Of a stretch of 64,000 nucleotides of DNA, positions 24,655-35,624 are shown piece after piece. The first letter of the stretch is position 1. Each line of letters opens with the position of its first letter. The DNA is taken from positions 13,160 to 77,159 of the forward strand of contig KN834822.1 of assembly GCA_000827265.1 (NCBI GenBank), read 5' to 3'. A program made the position numbers and the translations under genes. The stretch is from Collybiopsis luxurians FD-317 M1 (taxonomy: Eukaryota > Basidiomycota > Agaricomycetes > Agaricales > Omphalotaceae). A model generated the notes under the pieces. The model made no database searches and was not told where the DNA came from. It saw only the letters and a program-made list of their open reading frames with translations.

Positions 24655-25447
24655 GTTGTTCAAGCACACAATTGATTGTCATCACGGTCGTTAACACTTC
24701 AAATTACTATTGAGTCCGGTTGAAGTCAGAAAGGAGCGTATTAAGGGATTATTTATGTGGCAGAATGCTTACCTCAAAGGGGGTTTTCATTGACCCCATA
24801 TCTATTATAGGACTGAACAACTCCTGAACGGTTGCGATATTGTTCAAAATAGCTGACGGATCGTATATAAGAAATACTTTGAGCGAATCATTGATCTACG
24901 GACTCTGTGAAGCTAAGGATTCTTTGGGAGTGCTTTTCCAAATATAATTGCTTGACCGAACGCGTCGCTTTTTTTGTATCCCGAAGGCTGAAAGGACGCG
25001 GAAGGCGCGTCAGAAGTGTGGGATAGATGACACGTGAACGCGCTGATGGTGCAAGTTGCCCACGTTTCTTGCCTTCAGCCTCCTTTCTAGTCTCTCACTT
25101 ATCAAGCTTCCTACATGTAGCAGCACCCGTACTTCGAATCGGACCGGTTTTCCTAAGAAATATACGATCAATTCATTAACCAGTCCTCAGACTCATCTAC
25201 AGATCTCAAAACTCTGTCGCTAGTAGCAAAATCGTGGCTCCCTCATACCCGATATCATCTTTTCCAGCGTTCTAGAATATTATCCTTGTATCTCCGAGTA
25301 TCATCCGCTCATACCATTGACGATGGCGAGAAATCTTCTAATAAACGACAAGCGGTGAAATAGGAACTATTCATTCATTTCACCCGCTCCGAAGAAATTG
25401 TGCGTTACATCAAACGCTTCGTTATATTAGAGGAACACTTTTAGAAC
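24655..25447. other. Intergenic, no gene recognised
   Basis: CpG-rich unique sequence with only short ORFs. Confidence 0.5.
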
Positions 25448-26485
25448 GTGGAATCACAATCCGGTGGATGCTTATCACCGCCAACGGACACAGAACCAAA
25501 ATCTTTGGATCACCCAGGAAGGCTGCGGCTAGCCGGATTCGATTTCAGGTTCTTGGAATACTACTTCGGACCATCCGAAGCCTATTCCCTTAGGATATGC
25601 ATCTTCATTGCATACGCTGTGCATCTATCATTTACTGTACGAGCGTTCAAGCGACCCAGGAAATACCAGCCGACGATGCCAGCGAGCTCGCCGCTCTCCG
25701 CCAGGTGCTGACAGCTAGCTCTGGGGAGCCTACCGTTAGTGGAAGAAGAGTCACCTTGAAGCAATTTTTCTCCAGAACAAAGACGGGGTCTCCGGATGAG
25801 AAACATGACGCTAGAGATTCTCCTCTTCGAGAGCAAGTTTATATTATACACAAATCTAGACTGTCTTGCACTCGATCACTTTCATGTCCCACTCTTTATC
25901 GGAAGGCCATATATTCTTGAAATGTCAAACATCTTTCCCGTTTTGACGAACGTCGTCAGTCTTGCTCTTCGGATATCTCAATCGCTGCTTAATCCCTTTC
26001 TAAAATTAAAATAGACGGTCGCCCAAGTACGTGGAAATATAATAGAGCTCGCCTCTCTCTCTTGCTTACAACTGGTTTTATGCCAGCTCGAAAACCTACC
26101 TGCTTTGTGCAGTTTTGTATTAAGCCCATTCGGCTATTCTTCAGATGAGAAATCTTCGTCTATCGAGGAGATTCCTGGGAATGCTTACTATTCCGGCCTT
26201 AATGCACAGGTTTCACCTGCCTCTCCCTCGGAATTCACACATTCACGGCCAGGACACCTGCATTTCGAGCTCGATTCCTTGATGATACCCAGGCCAGAAA
26301 TCGCATCGAAAATGGACGTCCTCTTGAGATCATACCTTGATCTTAGCAACACGGAAGATCCACTTCATTGGATCACATCCAATCAACCGGAATTGGTCAT
26401 ATATAAATTGTGGCCATTGACGGTGAGCACCGGGAAACTTCGCGAGAGACAAGGTAATTTGTGGTGGGCTAGCCGCTGGTGGTAA
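25448..26485 (+). CDS. Possible spliced gene, unknown product
   Basis: Open stretches at 25448-25711, 25597-25850 and 26105-26485 have balanced codon use and are separated by sequence with acceptor-like ends (TTTATGCCAG, GTGCAG, TTCTTCAG between 26,080 and 26,140). The last block is rich in charged and aromatic residues (FELDSLMIP, DPLHWITSNQPE). No domain is recognised and I could not close a gene model. It may belong upstream of the CNH gene or be non-coding. Confidence 0.25.
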
Positions 26486-26640
26486 TGGGCATACCATCCT
26501 GAAAGGCTGTAGGCGACGGATTCTATCTTAGGCTCTTGGATCCTCTCTCTCCACTCTAAACCAGGGTAAGTATTTTGGGTGCACATGGTTACTAGGAACT
26601 ATGTACTTACAATTAGTTGCTACCGGAAGCCAAGGTATTT

Positions 26641-26806
26641 AATTCCGGTGGAACGGCCATTTGATGGGGTAGTAACTCTCCGGGACAGATTTAATATACT
26701 CAACCCTTTTGTAGAAACCGAACTGATTACTTGAATGCCTGATAAACCAAGTAGAGGAGGTGATGAAATCTATTAGCCAGATGCACAACCTCATCAGATG
26801 TAACTG
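26641..26806 (+). promoter_or_regulatory. Upstream blocks conserved between paralogs
   Basis: Two stretches match DNA upstream of the paralog at 62,848. Block A (26641-26690, around GGAACGGCCATTTGATGGGG) matches 61605-61662. Block B (26751-26806, GTAGAGGAGGTGATGAAATC onward) matches 62713-62770. Block B lies 135-140 bp before the ATG in both genes, as expected for a retained promoter. Confidence 0.6.
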
Positions 26807-26890
26807 TCAAACTTCAAACCAGCTTGTGGTTAATTTGACCAAACTGTTTTCACCTTTCCTCCCTCGATTACCATTTTCCTGACCCCGCCT

Positions 26891-29800
26891 ATGACACCGG
26901 ATGGCATACCCTCGTAAGTTATTATCAATTGCTGATTGATCCCGTGGATATTCGTTGATTTTTGGATAGATTTTTCCCTCAAGCTCAAAGGCTCCAATTC
27001 GCCAACTGTAGCTTCATTGCTTCTGCTCAACCTTCCGGTGTATCTTCTACTCTACCATCGACGGCACTGAATTCAACGGTTTTGCCTACACCCGCCGTGA
27101 GCCCCTTGCGTGTAAATGAATCCCCTTCTGAGCTCTATACACGCACACTTCTTCTCGCAAAGCGAGGGTATCCTTTGTGGAAGCCAAAATGCCAAGGTGT
27201 GCGTTTACCGGATGCCTACAAACAGGAAGGAGCTCGTGTTGGAGATGTTGGGGTTCTGAATGACTTTGGAGGTTTTACATATCTCTTCAACATATTTCAC
27301 CCTGCAGATCATGCAATAAATGCGGGCAGAGTACCTCCAGATTTTCATCCACTTTCCACGAATCAATATTATAGTGTCGAGGAAGATCCTGAGGAATTTG
27401 AAGCAGGTTCACATATCGCCAGCCAGGCTTCTGAAATTTCCAAAAATAACATCCCTTTGCTTCAAGGACAAACATTGATCCCGTACGTCTTTGAGTACTC
27501 ACAGCGTAAATGGCTAGAGATTGAATGCCAGAAATTCTTCAGAGGGGTTCCGGAAGATGTCGGGATGGGATTTTCCTTTGTCTCATCAGCAACCGAGGGT
27601 GCATTTCTCATATTACCGGAAGGAGGAAAGAGAATTGATCATCAGCACTGGACTCTGCTCTACAACTACGCTGCGTCACAGGCTCGGACATGGTATGATT
27701 TTGTCAATGGGGACCCAGACCAGGGAGGTCTGGCTATGGGACTTCATGATGGCCTATATCTTGTCACTGGTTGTGATAAAGCGCGAGCTTGGGGCGTGGT
27801 GTCTTTTAATAATGCACAACCTCGAGAAAAACCAGTTTGCTTAGAGTTCGTTCCCAAGGCAGCTGATAAAATTGGAGGAACACCTAGATACAGATTTAGC
27901 CGATGCGACTATGCAACAGCTTCAAGTGGTGCAGATAATGACTCAGGACTACAATCAGGCTCTGTGTTTCTGCGTGGGTTCAGGATTGCCATCCGACAGA
28001 ATACAAAAAATCCGTTCCGGGTTGTTTCAGAAGTCACATACACTACCAATATGAGTGTTGCTGAATCTACGTGGCGCAGTAGCACCATGTCCTACCATTC
28101 TTCCAGTTTGGAGCCACAACCAGTTACCGAAAATCTTTCTACAAATGGCAATTATGATGTGACCAATCAATATCATGTAGGTTTTCAAAAGCTCTGGATA
28201 TGTAAGAAATTCTTTCATCTTGATATACATTTAGGTACACCATCCTTCGGATGTGATTAATAGATGGATATTAGATAAAGTGAGTTATTGTCAATTTGTA
28301 TCCAATGGTCCAACTTGGGTCCAACTGGTCCAATTTTTTACATTTACTTCAGCATGATGAAATTGATATTGCAATTACCCATGATGAAGACTGGATCTCT
28401 GCGATACAAGGAGTAAGTCCTAGCTCTGGCTGGTAGGCTTTTCACAGAATTTTCATTGAATACAGCATGAAAATCAAATTCCATCCAATTCCAGACTGGT
28501 TCAGGATCTAAGTAAACGTCTCCAGATTGTGAAACTGGAGGGTGAGTAAACTTTGAATGTCCAAAGCAAACGTGTTGGCATTAATCCCATTTATAGGTTG
28601 TGTATATGCTTGCCTCCATCATCCTGACTCTGCTTCAGCTGCACATTTGTCCACAGAAAGATTGTTCAGTAACTATCCAATAATAAGCACAAGTGAAGAC
28701 CCTTCTCTGGAGGCTGGGTCCAATTCTCAAATTCCAGTAGCACTACAAAACAGACTGACTTCGCCTATCGTCGGCGCCCGAGACTTGCCGCAGCTCCATG
28801 AACAGTTTCTGGCTGGTTTCAATTTAGAGGAAGGGAATAATGCAACAACAACGGTGGAAAGTAATTTGATATATTCAACTGCTCCCTATGATGTTGGCTA
28901 TTCCGGTACTTCATTTGCTCACACCCCAAGTCTACGGCCAAGGCCTGGAGATGGTCAAAGAAGATTACCGGACTCAACGGCAGGCAAGAGCAAGCAGGAT
29001 ACTGAAAGGATTTACGGTGTCTGCACCTCCGATTCACCTCTAGAGTCTATCCATAGTTATTCTTTCCCACCTACAACCTTCTCTGGCTATTATCCTGGTG
29101 ACAAGAATAATTCCTCTTCCTACGATGATCTCTCGTCTTACCATACTCTCTCTCCGATATCTCCCACATTAAGTGTCGCAAAGACTAATGCACAGGGCGC
29201 GAGAAGCCCAGCTCCACGATCCAGGGAAAAAAGGTTACCCAACCATCCCAGCAGCAATCAATCTAGTGAGCACGGGAATGTGCCTCCAAATGTCATTCTG
29301 TCTCCTGAATCTGCAACATCGCCCGCAGAGCGGGATGCGAAGCTCCAGGAAGCATTGAGGATCCGCAAAGACATTCAGGAGAGCGGCAAGGTGTTCGAGA
29401 TGGAGGTTTTAAGTGGTGATACGTTTTCGACTCCTGCTGAAGTAGATGGGTCTGGCCGCGGAGGTGTGTGGGGCTCTGACTTGAGCCATGACGGGGTGTT
29501 TACTGGAAAGATTACATGTTCCGTTCCTTTTAGTAAGTGTTTGACCTTAAGCGCGTTCTAGTTGAGTACAACGGTTCTTTAGATTCCGCGGATGGAAGGG
29601 GAATGGTTGCTGTAGGGTGTGCGGAAGGTATCTGGATTGGGTTCAGGCAGGACCCCAAGTGTGAGTGATTTTTGTCGAGAAGAAAAGATGTCTTGACCAA
29701 TGAGTAACATTTGATAGCGATGCGACGCGTTATACGTCTGAAGATGGTCCAACAATGTGCGATGTTGGAAGATTATGGTATTTTCTTGGTGATGGCCGAT

Positions 29801-31150
29801 AAGGTGGCGTTTTTTATTATACTCGGTTGAACGATTCTAAGTGATTTGCAGCAATTATTCGCATATCGTAGTGAAACCCTGGTATCTTCATCGCCCCTCA
29901 CCGCCAACATCTCGCAAGTGCCTGAAAAGCTGAATGGCAACAAGGACGTGCATTTCTTCACAGTTGGAACTCTACTCGGGCGAACGCTCGTCATATATAT
30001 GAAGAAGAGAGGGGTGAGTGAATGGTCATTCAGCTCATTCTTTTCTTGAGCCCATATTTCGTAATACCTCCAGCTTGACAGCATCTTCCGTGTGCTCGAA
30101 CCGGTCAGGGAAAAGATCAATGAATCGACCAAAGCCCCATCCAAATTTGGGTCAAGGTTCTTCCCACGTTCTCCCAAGTCTGAGTGGTTCAGAATCTATA
30201 GAGTGGGCATGATTCCCTTAACTTTACAACTTCAATCCCTCAACCCTCTTTCCCCATGCCAGGATTTCTTCTTACCCTCTGAATCGTATGACTTGATCTT
30301 CCTGAAAGCAAAGATTGCGATTTTATGTTCAAAGGGTTTTGAGATCATGGATTTGAACGAGTCTGTATCCGTTTCCTCGATGGTTCTTGGCTCACTGACT
30401 GTTTTGGCATTTTTCTGTTTCGTTCAGCTTCAAAAGTGTAACATTTCCGCGCCGAGATGATCCTCGATTAAGCAACCTTGCCAAACGTTGCGAGGAATGT
30501 CGGCCAATTGGAATGTTCAAATCGGCGGAGGATGAGTTTTTGTTGTGCTACGACGGTGCGTTCTTCGTAGCTATTTCCCTTCTCAAACTTAGCGACCTTT
30601 CGGTTCCAAAGAATTTGGCGTATACGTCGACCCAAACGGAGACCCAAAATGTGCTCCGGGTACCATCGACTGGGAAGGTAATGCTGAACGAGTCGCCGTT
30701 CATGCCCCATACGTCCTTCTCTTCAACTCCCGTTTCATCGAAGTTCGGCATCTCGAAACCGGTCGCTTAGTTCAGATCATTCCCGGAAACGACATCCGCT
30801 GCACCTGGGACGGTCGAGGTACAAGCTCGATCATCGCCGGCTCCTCATCCTCGCACACCCTGACCTTGTCCGTTCCCGGAGAGCCCGCATACCAAGCCGC
30901 TCAAGTCCATGCAGTGATGAATGCACCGGACACCGTAGGCGGGCCTAGATCGCGTGCGACTGTACATCAAGTGTTTGAACTCTTGCCCACTGTTCCCTTG
31001 TACCTCCCCGACTCCTCGACGGCGCCGGATAGTGGCGGGACTGGATGCGAAAACTCGACCTCTGGCAGCAGCGCAGGTGACTCTGCCGTTGAAAGCTGGC
31101 CGGATTCGGGTTATGGGTCTGTTCCTGGTTCTGATTCTAAGGCCGGGTGA
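26891..31150 (+). CDS. CNH-domain protein with agaricomycete-specific N-terminal region
   Basis: Fourteen exons: 26891-26913, 26970-27482, 27543-28176, 28235-28279, 28353-28412, 28466-28541, 28597-29532, 29583-29660, 29718-29803, 29852-30013, 30074-30202, 30263-30360, 30428-30555, 30612-31150. They close in frame at 3507 nt, 1168 residues. Residues ~1-450 match the genes at 15,653 and 62,848, including the short 45 and 60 nt exons. Residues ~450-760 are a Ser/Pro-rich linker. Residues ~763-1060 form a CNH (citron homology) domain: VAVGCAEGIWIGF, LEDYGIFLVMADK, LVIYMKKRG, GFEIMDL, EDEFLLCYDE, VRHLETGRLVQIIPG and RCTWDGRG. CNH domains mediate binding in Rho-GEF and kinase proteins; no DH, PH or kinase domain is visible here. 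Role in Rho signalling is inferred. The 60 nt third-exon intron has no stop, but its position is conserved in the paralog. Confidence 0.85.
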
Positions 31151-31280
31151 ACTTGTTGCATGTCACTGCATGCAAATCGTATGAATCATGCCGGATTCGG
31201 GTTATGGGTCTGTTCCTGGTTCTGATTCTAAGGCCGGGTGAACTTGTTGCATGTCACTGCATGCAAATCGTATGAATCAT
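31099..31280. repeat. Perfect 91 bp tandem duplication over the stop codon
   Basis: 31099-31189 is repeated without change at 31190-31280. The unit starts GCCGGATTCGGG and ends GTATGAATCAT, and includes the last codons and stop of the CNH gene. The second copy lies in the 3' flank and is not translated. Confidence 0.97.
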
Positions 31281-32297
31281 TTAATATATCTACACCACAT
31301 ACTAAATTACACGACTATTTGAAGGGCAATTGCCCTTCACATCAGAATTAGTCATGTTTTGCTTGACTGACTTGCAGCGCCTTTTCCCCTGCCAAATTTT
31401 GCTGGGTCAATTCAAAAAAGTGGGTCAAGTGACAAGTCACCAGCTGAGGTGGTTTTGGCTGCAAGCTGGTTGCTATGCAGCCAAAATGAATACATTTTAC
31501 GTGGTGCTTGTTGCTTGCAGCTTGCAGCCAAGCCAAAAAGCCGGTAAAGCCAGCATTGATTCAGCTGAATTCCTGATGCATGAAAACTTATACAAATTTA
31601 TTTGACCATTAGAAATTGGATTATGTTCTGCATAAGCCTACCATATCCCTCACCCATGATGCTGGAGAGTGTATCCTTGCACATCCTAACATGCAGATGA
31701 ATATTCATTGCACTTGACATACTCAAGTTTCCCTCAAGCACAGAGTTTCAATAATTTGACAATTTGAATTTCATTCCTTCCACTCAATCTTGCAATATTT
31801 AATCATTCTGCTTGTCCACCAACAAGGTCATTGAATCTGCCAATCCTGTTGGTACTACCGTGGCCTCCTTTGCAGAAATGAATCTCCTTCATGTTGAATG
31901 ATTCGAGGTCAACATGATGGGAGAGTCTAAGAGAGAGAAATATGAGCTGTCACAAATTGTCACCTGCCATTATATACTTACCTTGTGGCCTTCCAACATT
32001 GTGCGAACAAAGTGAATGCATTGACAGGTTGAGATGCTCCTGAGCCCTCTCAACATAACTCTATCTCATTAGCTGTACCCTCATTCAGCTCATCTCATGC
32101 ATTGTCTGCTGCAAGAAATGTGAATTTGACCTTGCATTCAGGAACTTCTAAACTTCCCTTAATTGCTGCAACATATAAAGTATAAATGTACTATGGAAGA
32201 ACCAAAATGTATTACCGGTAGGAGCTGCAAGTGTCAGACAAAGAAGAGTCCAAAAAATACTTAAAAAACACCAATAAGTACAGGCTGAGATCAGAAC
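31281..32297. other. CpG-poor spacer with small inverted repeats
   Basis: Holds an 18 bp perfect palindrome, GAAGGGCAATTGCCCTTC (31321-31338), and an inverted pair around 31,450-31,545 (TTTTGGCTGCAAGCTG against CAGCTTGCAGCCAAGCC). Both may belong to a small foldback element. No gene seen. Confidence 0.5.
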
Positions 32298-32365
32298 CTA
32301 GATGTGTGGAATGAAATTTGTCCATTGAACATCTACAAAGATGCTCACAGGTAAATCTTTCAAGG

Positions 32366-32893
32366 TAGTGATGTGATGGCTGGGGCCCAGCTCAAAGCCC
32401 CGGCCACAGCTCATCCAAATGCTGAGCCGGGCCCTAAATGATGGCCAGGGCCCAGCTCACGCTCAACCTACCTGGACTAACAATCAGCAATTTGGCCAGT
32501 ATTACACATGAATGTGATACATTTTTACATCTCTTATTACTATTTGAGCTGCCTGTAATAAAGAATGTGCCGGTAAGGAATTGCATGACCATCATGAATC
32601 ATTGCATCAAAGTCACATGATGTGTACACTTTCAGCTTGCAGAAAGCAGATTGAAAACACCTTGGGAAAACAAAAATTAATAAAGCAGTCACCATAAAAT
32701 AGTATATGAGAAGTCAATGATGATTTTGGTAGACCAGTTCTTTAATAAAAGGACCATTTCAGCTTTAATTTTAATATAGAAAATGCCCTGGCCCAGGGCT
32801 GTCTAAAATGCTGAGCCGGGCCCTAAGCCGTCAGAAGGCCGGGGCCCGGCTCGGACGGCTCAATGGCTCTGGGCCGGAGCCGTCACATCACTA
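32366..32893. mobile_element. hAT-like MITE in the last exon of the TM gene (528 bp)
   Basis: Terminal repeats TAGTGATGTGATGGCT and, reversed, TAGTGATGTGACGGCT. The flanking 8-mers TTTCAAGG and TCTCAAGG (one mismatch) form an 8 bp target duplication, the hAT hallmark. The ends are rich in GGCCCGGCTC motifs. No coding capacity. The reading frame of the host gene continues exactly across it. Confidence 0.9.
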
Positions 32894-34730
32894 TCTCAAG
32901 GCAACAAGTAGCCGGACAATGAGAGCAAGTCGAGCAATAACATAGAAGAGTACTACAGCTATATAGACACTGCCAAGAGGGTAGATCAACCACAACTTGG
33001 AAGCATACTCTTCTTGCATATGAAACACATTGAACAAGGCCAGATATATTGGTGCACAAGTCACAAGAAGGGAGCAGGCCTTCCACAATACTTCCTCAGC
33101 AGTGCTAGGAAACTCGGATAACCAAGCAGCACAATGAATGGCACCAAACATCACTGCTGCACTGTATGCAATGAATTTATCCTCCACTTTTTCTGGCTCC
33201 AATTCGAGAGTTCGCTCAAAAGGTGACACTGTTTTGGAGTCTTCAATATAAGCATGGTCCAATGCAATTATATTGAAGGTAGCCCAAATAGAGGCCCAAT
33301 ATGAACAATGATAAATATTGGAATGGAGAGAACAGAGAATAAGATGTCCTTGACTGGTTGGTCCAAGAAAATGCGGATTACTTCTAAAGTATTGTCCACG
33401 ACATCACAAAGCCAGCTCCATGTAGAAAGCATCCATGCTACATTTTGTTGGACAGAAGCACCTGGTTGGTTTATGACATCTTCCTCTGCAGCCTTCGGCA
33501 CAATGTGGATGTGACATCCCACCCCCTGAGGCTTATCCCACCAGAAGAAAAAGATCAAGACATTCATTGCCACAAAAGCAAGAGTCGTGACCTCAAGCTC
33601 TGTGACTGGTAAGTGTTCTGCCCATTTAGCAAATAGCTGGATACAAACCAGCTTGTTTGCATGACCGCGATCAGCTTGGAGAAGCCGTCGCTATGGCTGC
33701 GGTCCTTGATTTCATGCTCCTTGATTTCATGAATAAAATCTATGTGAGCTGCAAATGAATAATCATGAAATTTCTGATTTGAATGATCTTCCCAGTTGAC
33801 GGTAGCATACCCAGTGGCTGAGGTGTGCTTGGATTCAGTGTCTGAGTTCCGAAAGTTGTCCAAGATAGCTTTTCTAGCTTCACCTTCTTAGGAAAAAGCC
33901 AAGGGTTGAATACACTCTGTTGGAATAAATTGCAGTACAGAAACACATCTTCCCCTCTGGTAAACAGTAAACCCTCCCATGAGCGCGAAGAATGCATGTG
34001 ACTGGGTCCACCCTTTATATCCTATCTACCAATGTAAGCAATGCAGCGATTACCTTTTGCCCCTCAAGGGACATACCTCTTACAAGCTTCCTTGCTGCAA
34101 ACCATTGTCTCGCCGCCCACAACACCAACAACTCTGGAGCAATTAGCCCAATAACCATCAGCCCAATTCTGTTCTGTAAGACTTTCCAGGAGCTTTCATC
34201 AGGTCCGGGCACGTTTGGGTGAACCGATACCCAAGCACAGGCAATTAGGACACTGATGCAGCTCCAGACAATTTGAATCAAAGTACGGGAGTTATCTATG
34301 TCTTTACACTGCGAGCTGGCAACTGATGAGGATGTCACTGCGGCGGACCCAAAATTTTGCATCTGAAATTATCACCAAAATTTTATATTGAAAATCAAAG
34401 TTTTTTTCTTTCAAAAATTAATCAGGAATACAATTCCTTTTACGCTAGAAAATTGTATTTAAAAAAGTGAAAAATTTCAATGGAAAATTGTCATAAATTT
34501 TGCCAGTAAAACCTACTGAAATTATTTTCGCAAAACAATCTGAATTTCACCGGGGATATCTTATCAATCCCGCCCATTATCTTGATTCAATTTCGCTCGT
34601 GATTCAAAAAAAATTTTGCAACCCTAATGATGTCCAGTTTCAATTCAATTACTTCTAAATATGGTGTACTTTAGGGTTGCGTAATTTTTTTTGAATCACA
34701 AGTGAAATTGAATAAAGATAACAGGTGGGA

Positions 34731-35425
34731 TGTTAGGACCTTTACTACCTTTGTTGTTAGAAGCTTGTAGCAGGTTCAGTGAGTAGAAAGTAATTTATTA
34801 TACCACAGCCGAGACAGAGTACACAATGGGGAGTCACTACATATGACAAGTGATCGAGTCCTGTACAGTTTGAGTATTTGATATAGAGGAATGATCCTCG
34901 AGTGTCGAATAACAATTCTAGTAGCTTGGTGTGACTAGAGATTGTATATCAAAAGAACTTGTTAAGACGGTATTAATGAGGGTTGACTCAGAAGGTTCAT
35001 GACTTGGTGTCCATTTACCCTACGAGATGGAATATTTGAAAGGCTACGGCAGTCGAATAGTCTTGTCAATTGGTTCGACAAGTGAGAAGTGGATATGCCA
35101 GTGACTCGGTGTCAATGGGGTTTGCTCGACTCGGTGTTAAGCAGAATAATATTATAGGCTAGTGAACAAGAGAACAGAAACAACACAGATCAAGACAGTT
35201 CAGGTAATAACAGCATTATCATGAGATATGTAAGTACAAGGCTTTTATACTCTGCGGGAAGCCATGTTGTCTTGTGAATAGGAGTTGAAATGAGTAATTG
35301 ATTAGCTTGTCTCGAGAAATGCGTGTCGGATATGGGGAGTTGGGGTTAATTAGTAGGGCTATCATTGAGTCATGGGGTGAGTGTACTGGTTGGAAAGAGC
35401 GAAAAAAATAGTGTAGGGCATAACA
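34731..35425 (-). repeat. 3' LTR of Gypsy copy 2 (695 bp)
   Basis: On the plus strand it reads TGTTAGGACC...GGGCATAACA. It is preceded by target duplication TGGGA. The element's polypurine tract abuts it at 35426-35438. Confidence 0.97.
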
Positions 35426-35428
35426 TTA

Positions 35429-35438
35429 CCCCCCCCCC
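35429..35438 (-). promoter_or_regulatory. Polypurine tract of Gypsy copy 2
   Basis: Ten consecutive C on the plus strand (G10 on the element strand), three bases before the 3' LTR. Copy 1 has G7 in the same place. Expected site of plus-strand DNA priming. Confidence 0.8.
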
Positions 35439-35570
35439 AAGGTCCTTGAGCCCTCAAAAGGACGCATAGCTTTTGATGCAACATGGTGTTGTGACTGTCG
35501 CGCCGTCAGATTGAGTTTCAATGTGCCGGATGCCGAATTTCAATCAAAAAACTCTAAGTCTGAAGCCCTT

Positions 35571-35578
35571 ATAAAGCT
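35571..35578 (+). promoter_or_regulatory. TATA-like box of antisense gene 1
   Basis: TTATAAAG about 50 bp before the ATG of antisense gene 1. Copy 1 keeps TTATAAAG in the same position on its own antisense strand (near 4680). It suggests the antisense genes have their own promoter outside the LTR. Confidence 0.45.
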
Positions 35579-35624
35579 GACACTCTGTGTTTTCGAGTCA
35601 ATTTCCTCTCTTCCTCTTACCACT

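Noticed and set aside
33636..33660. An 8 bp intron (GTATCCAG) to restore the TM gene frame near 33,640
   Set aside because: Far too short for a spliceosomal intron. A one-base deletion explains the frame change.
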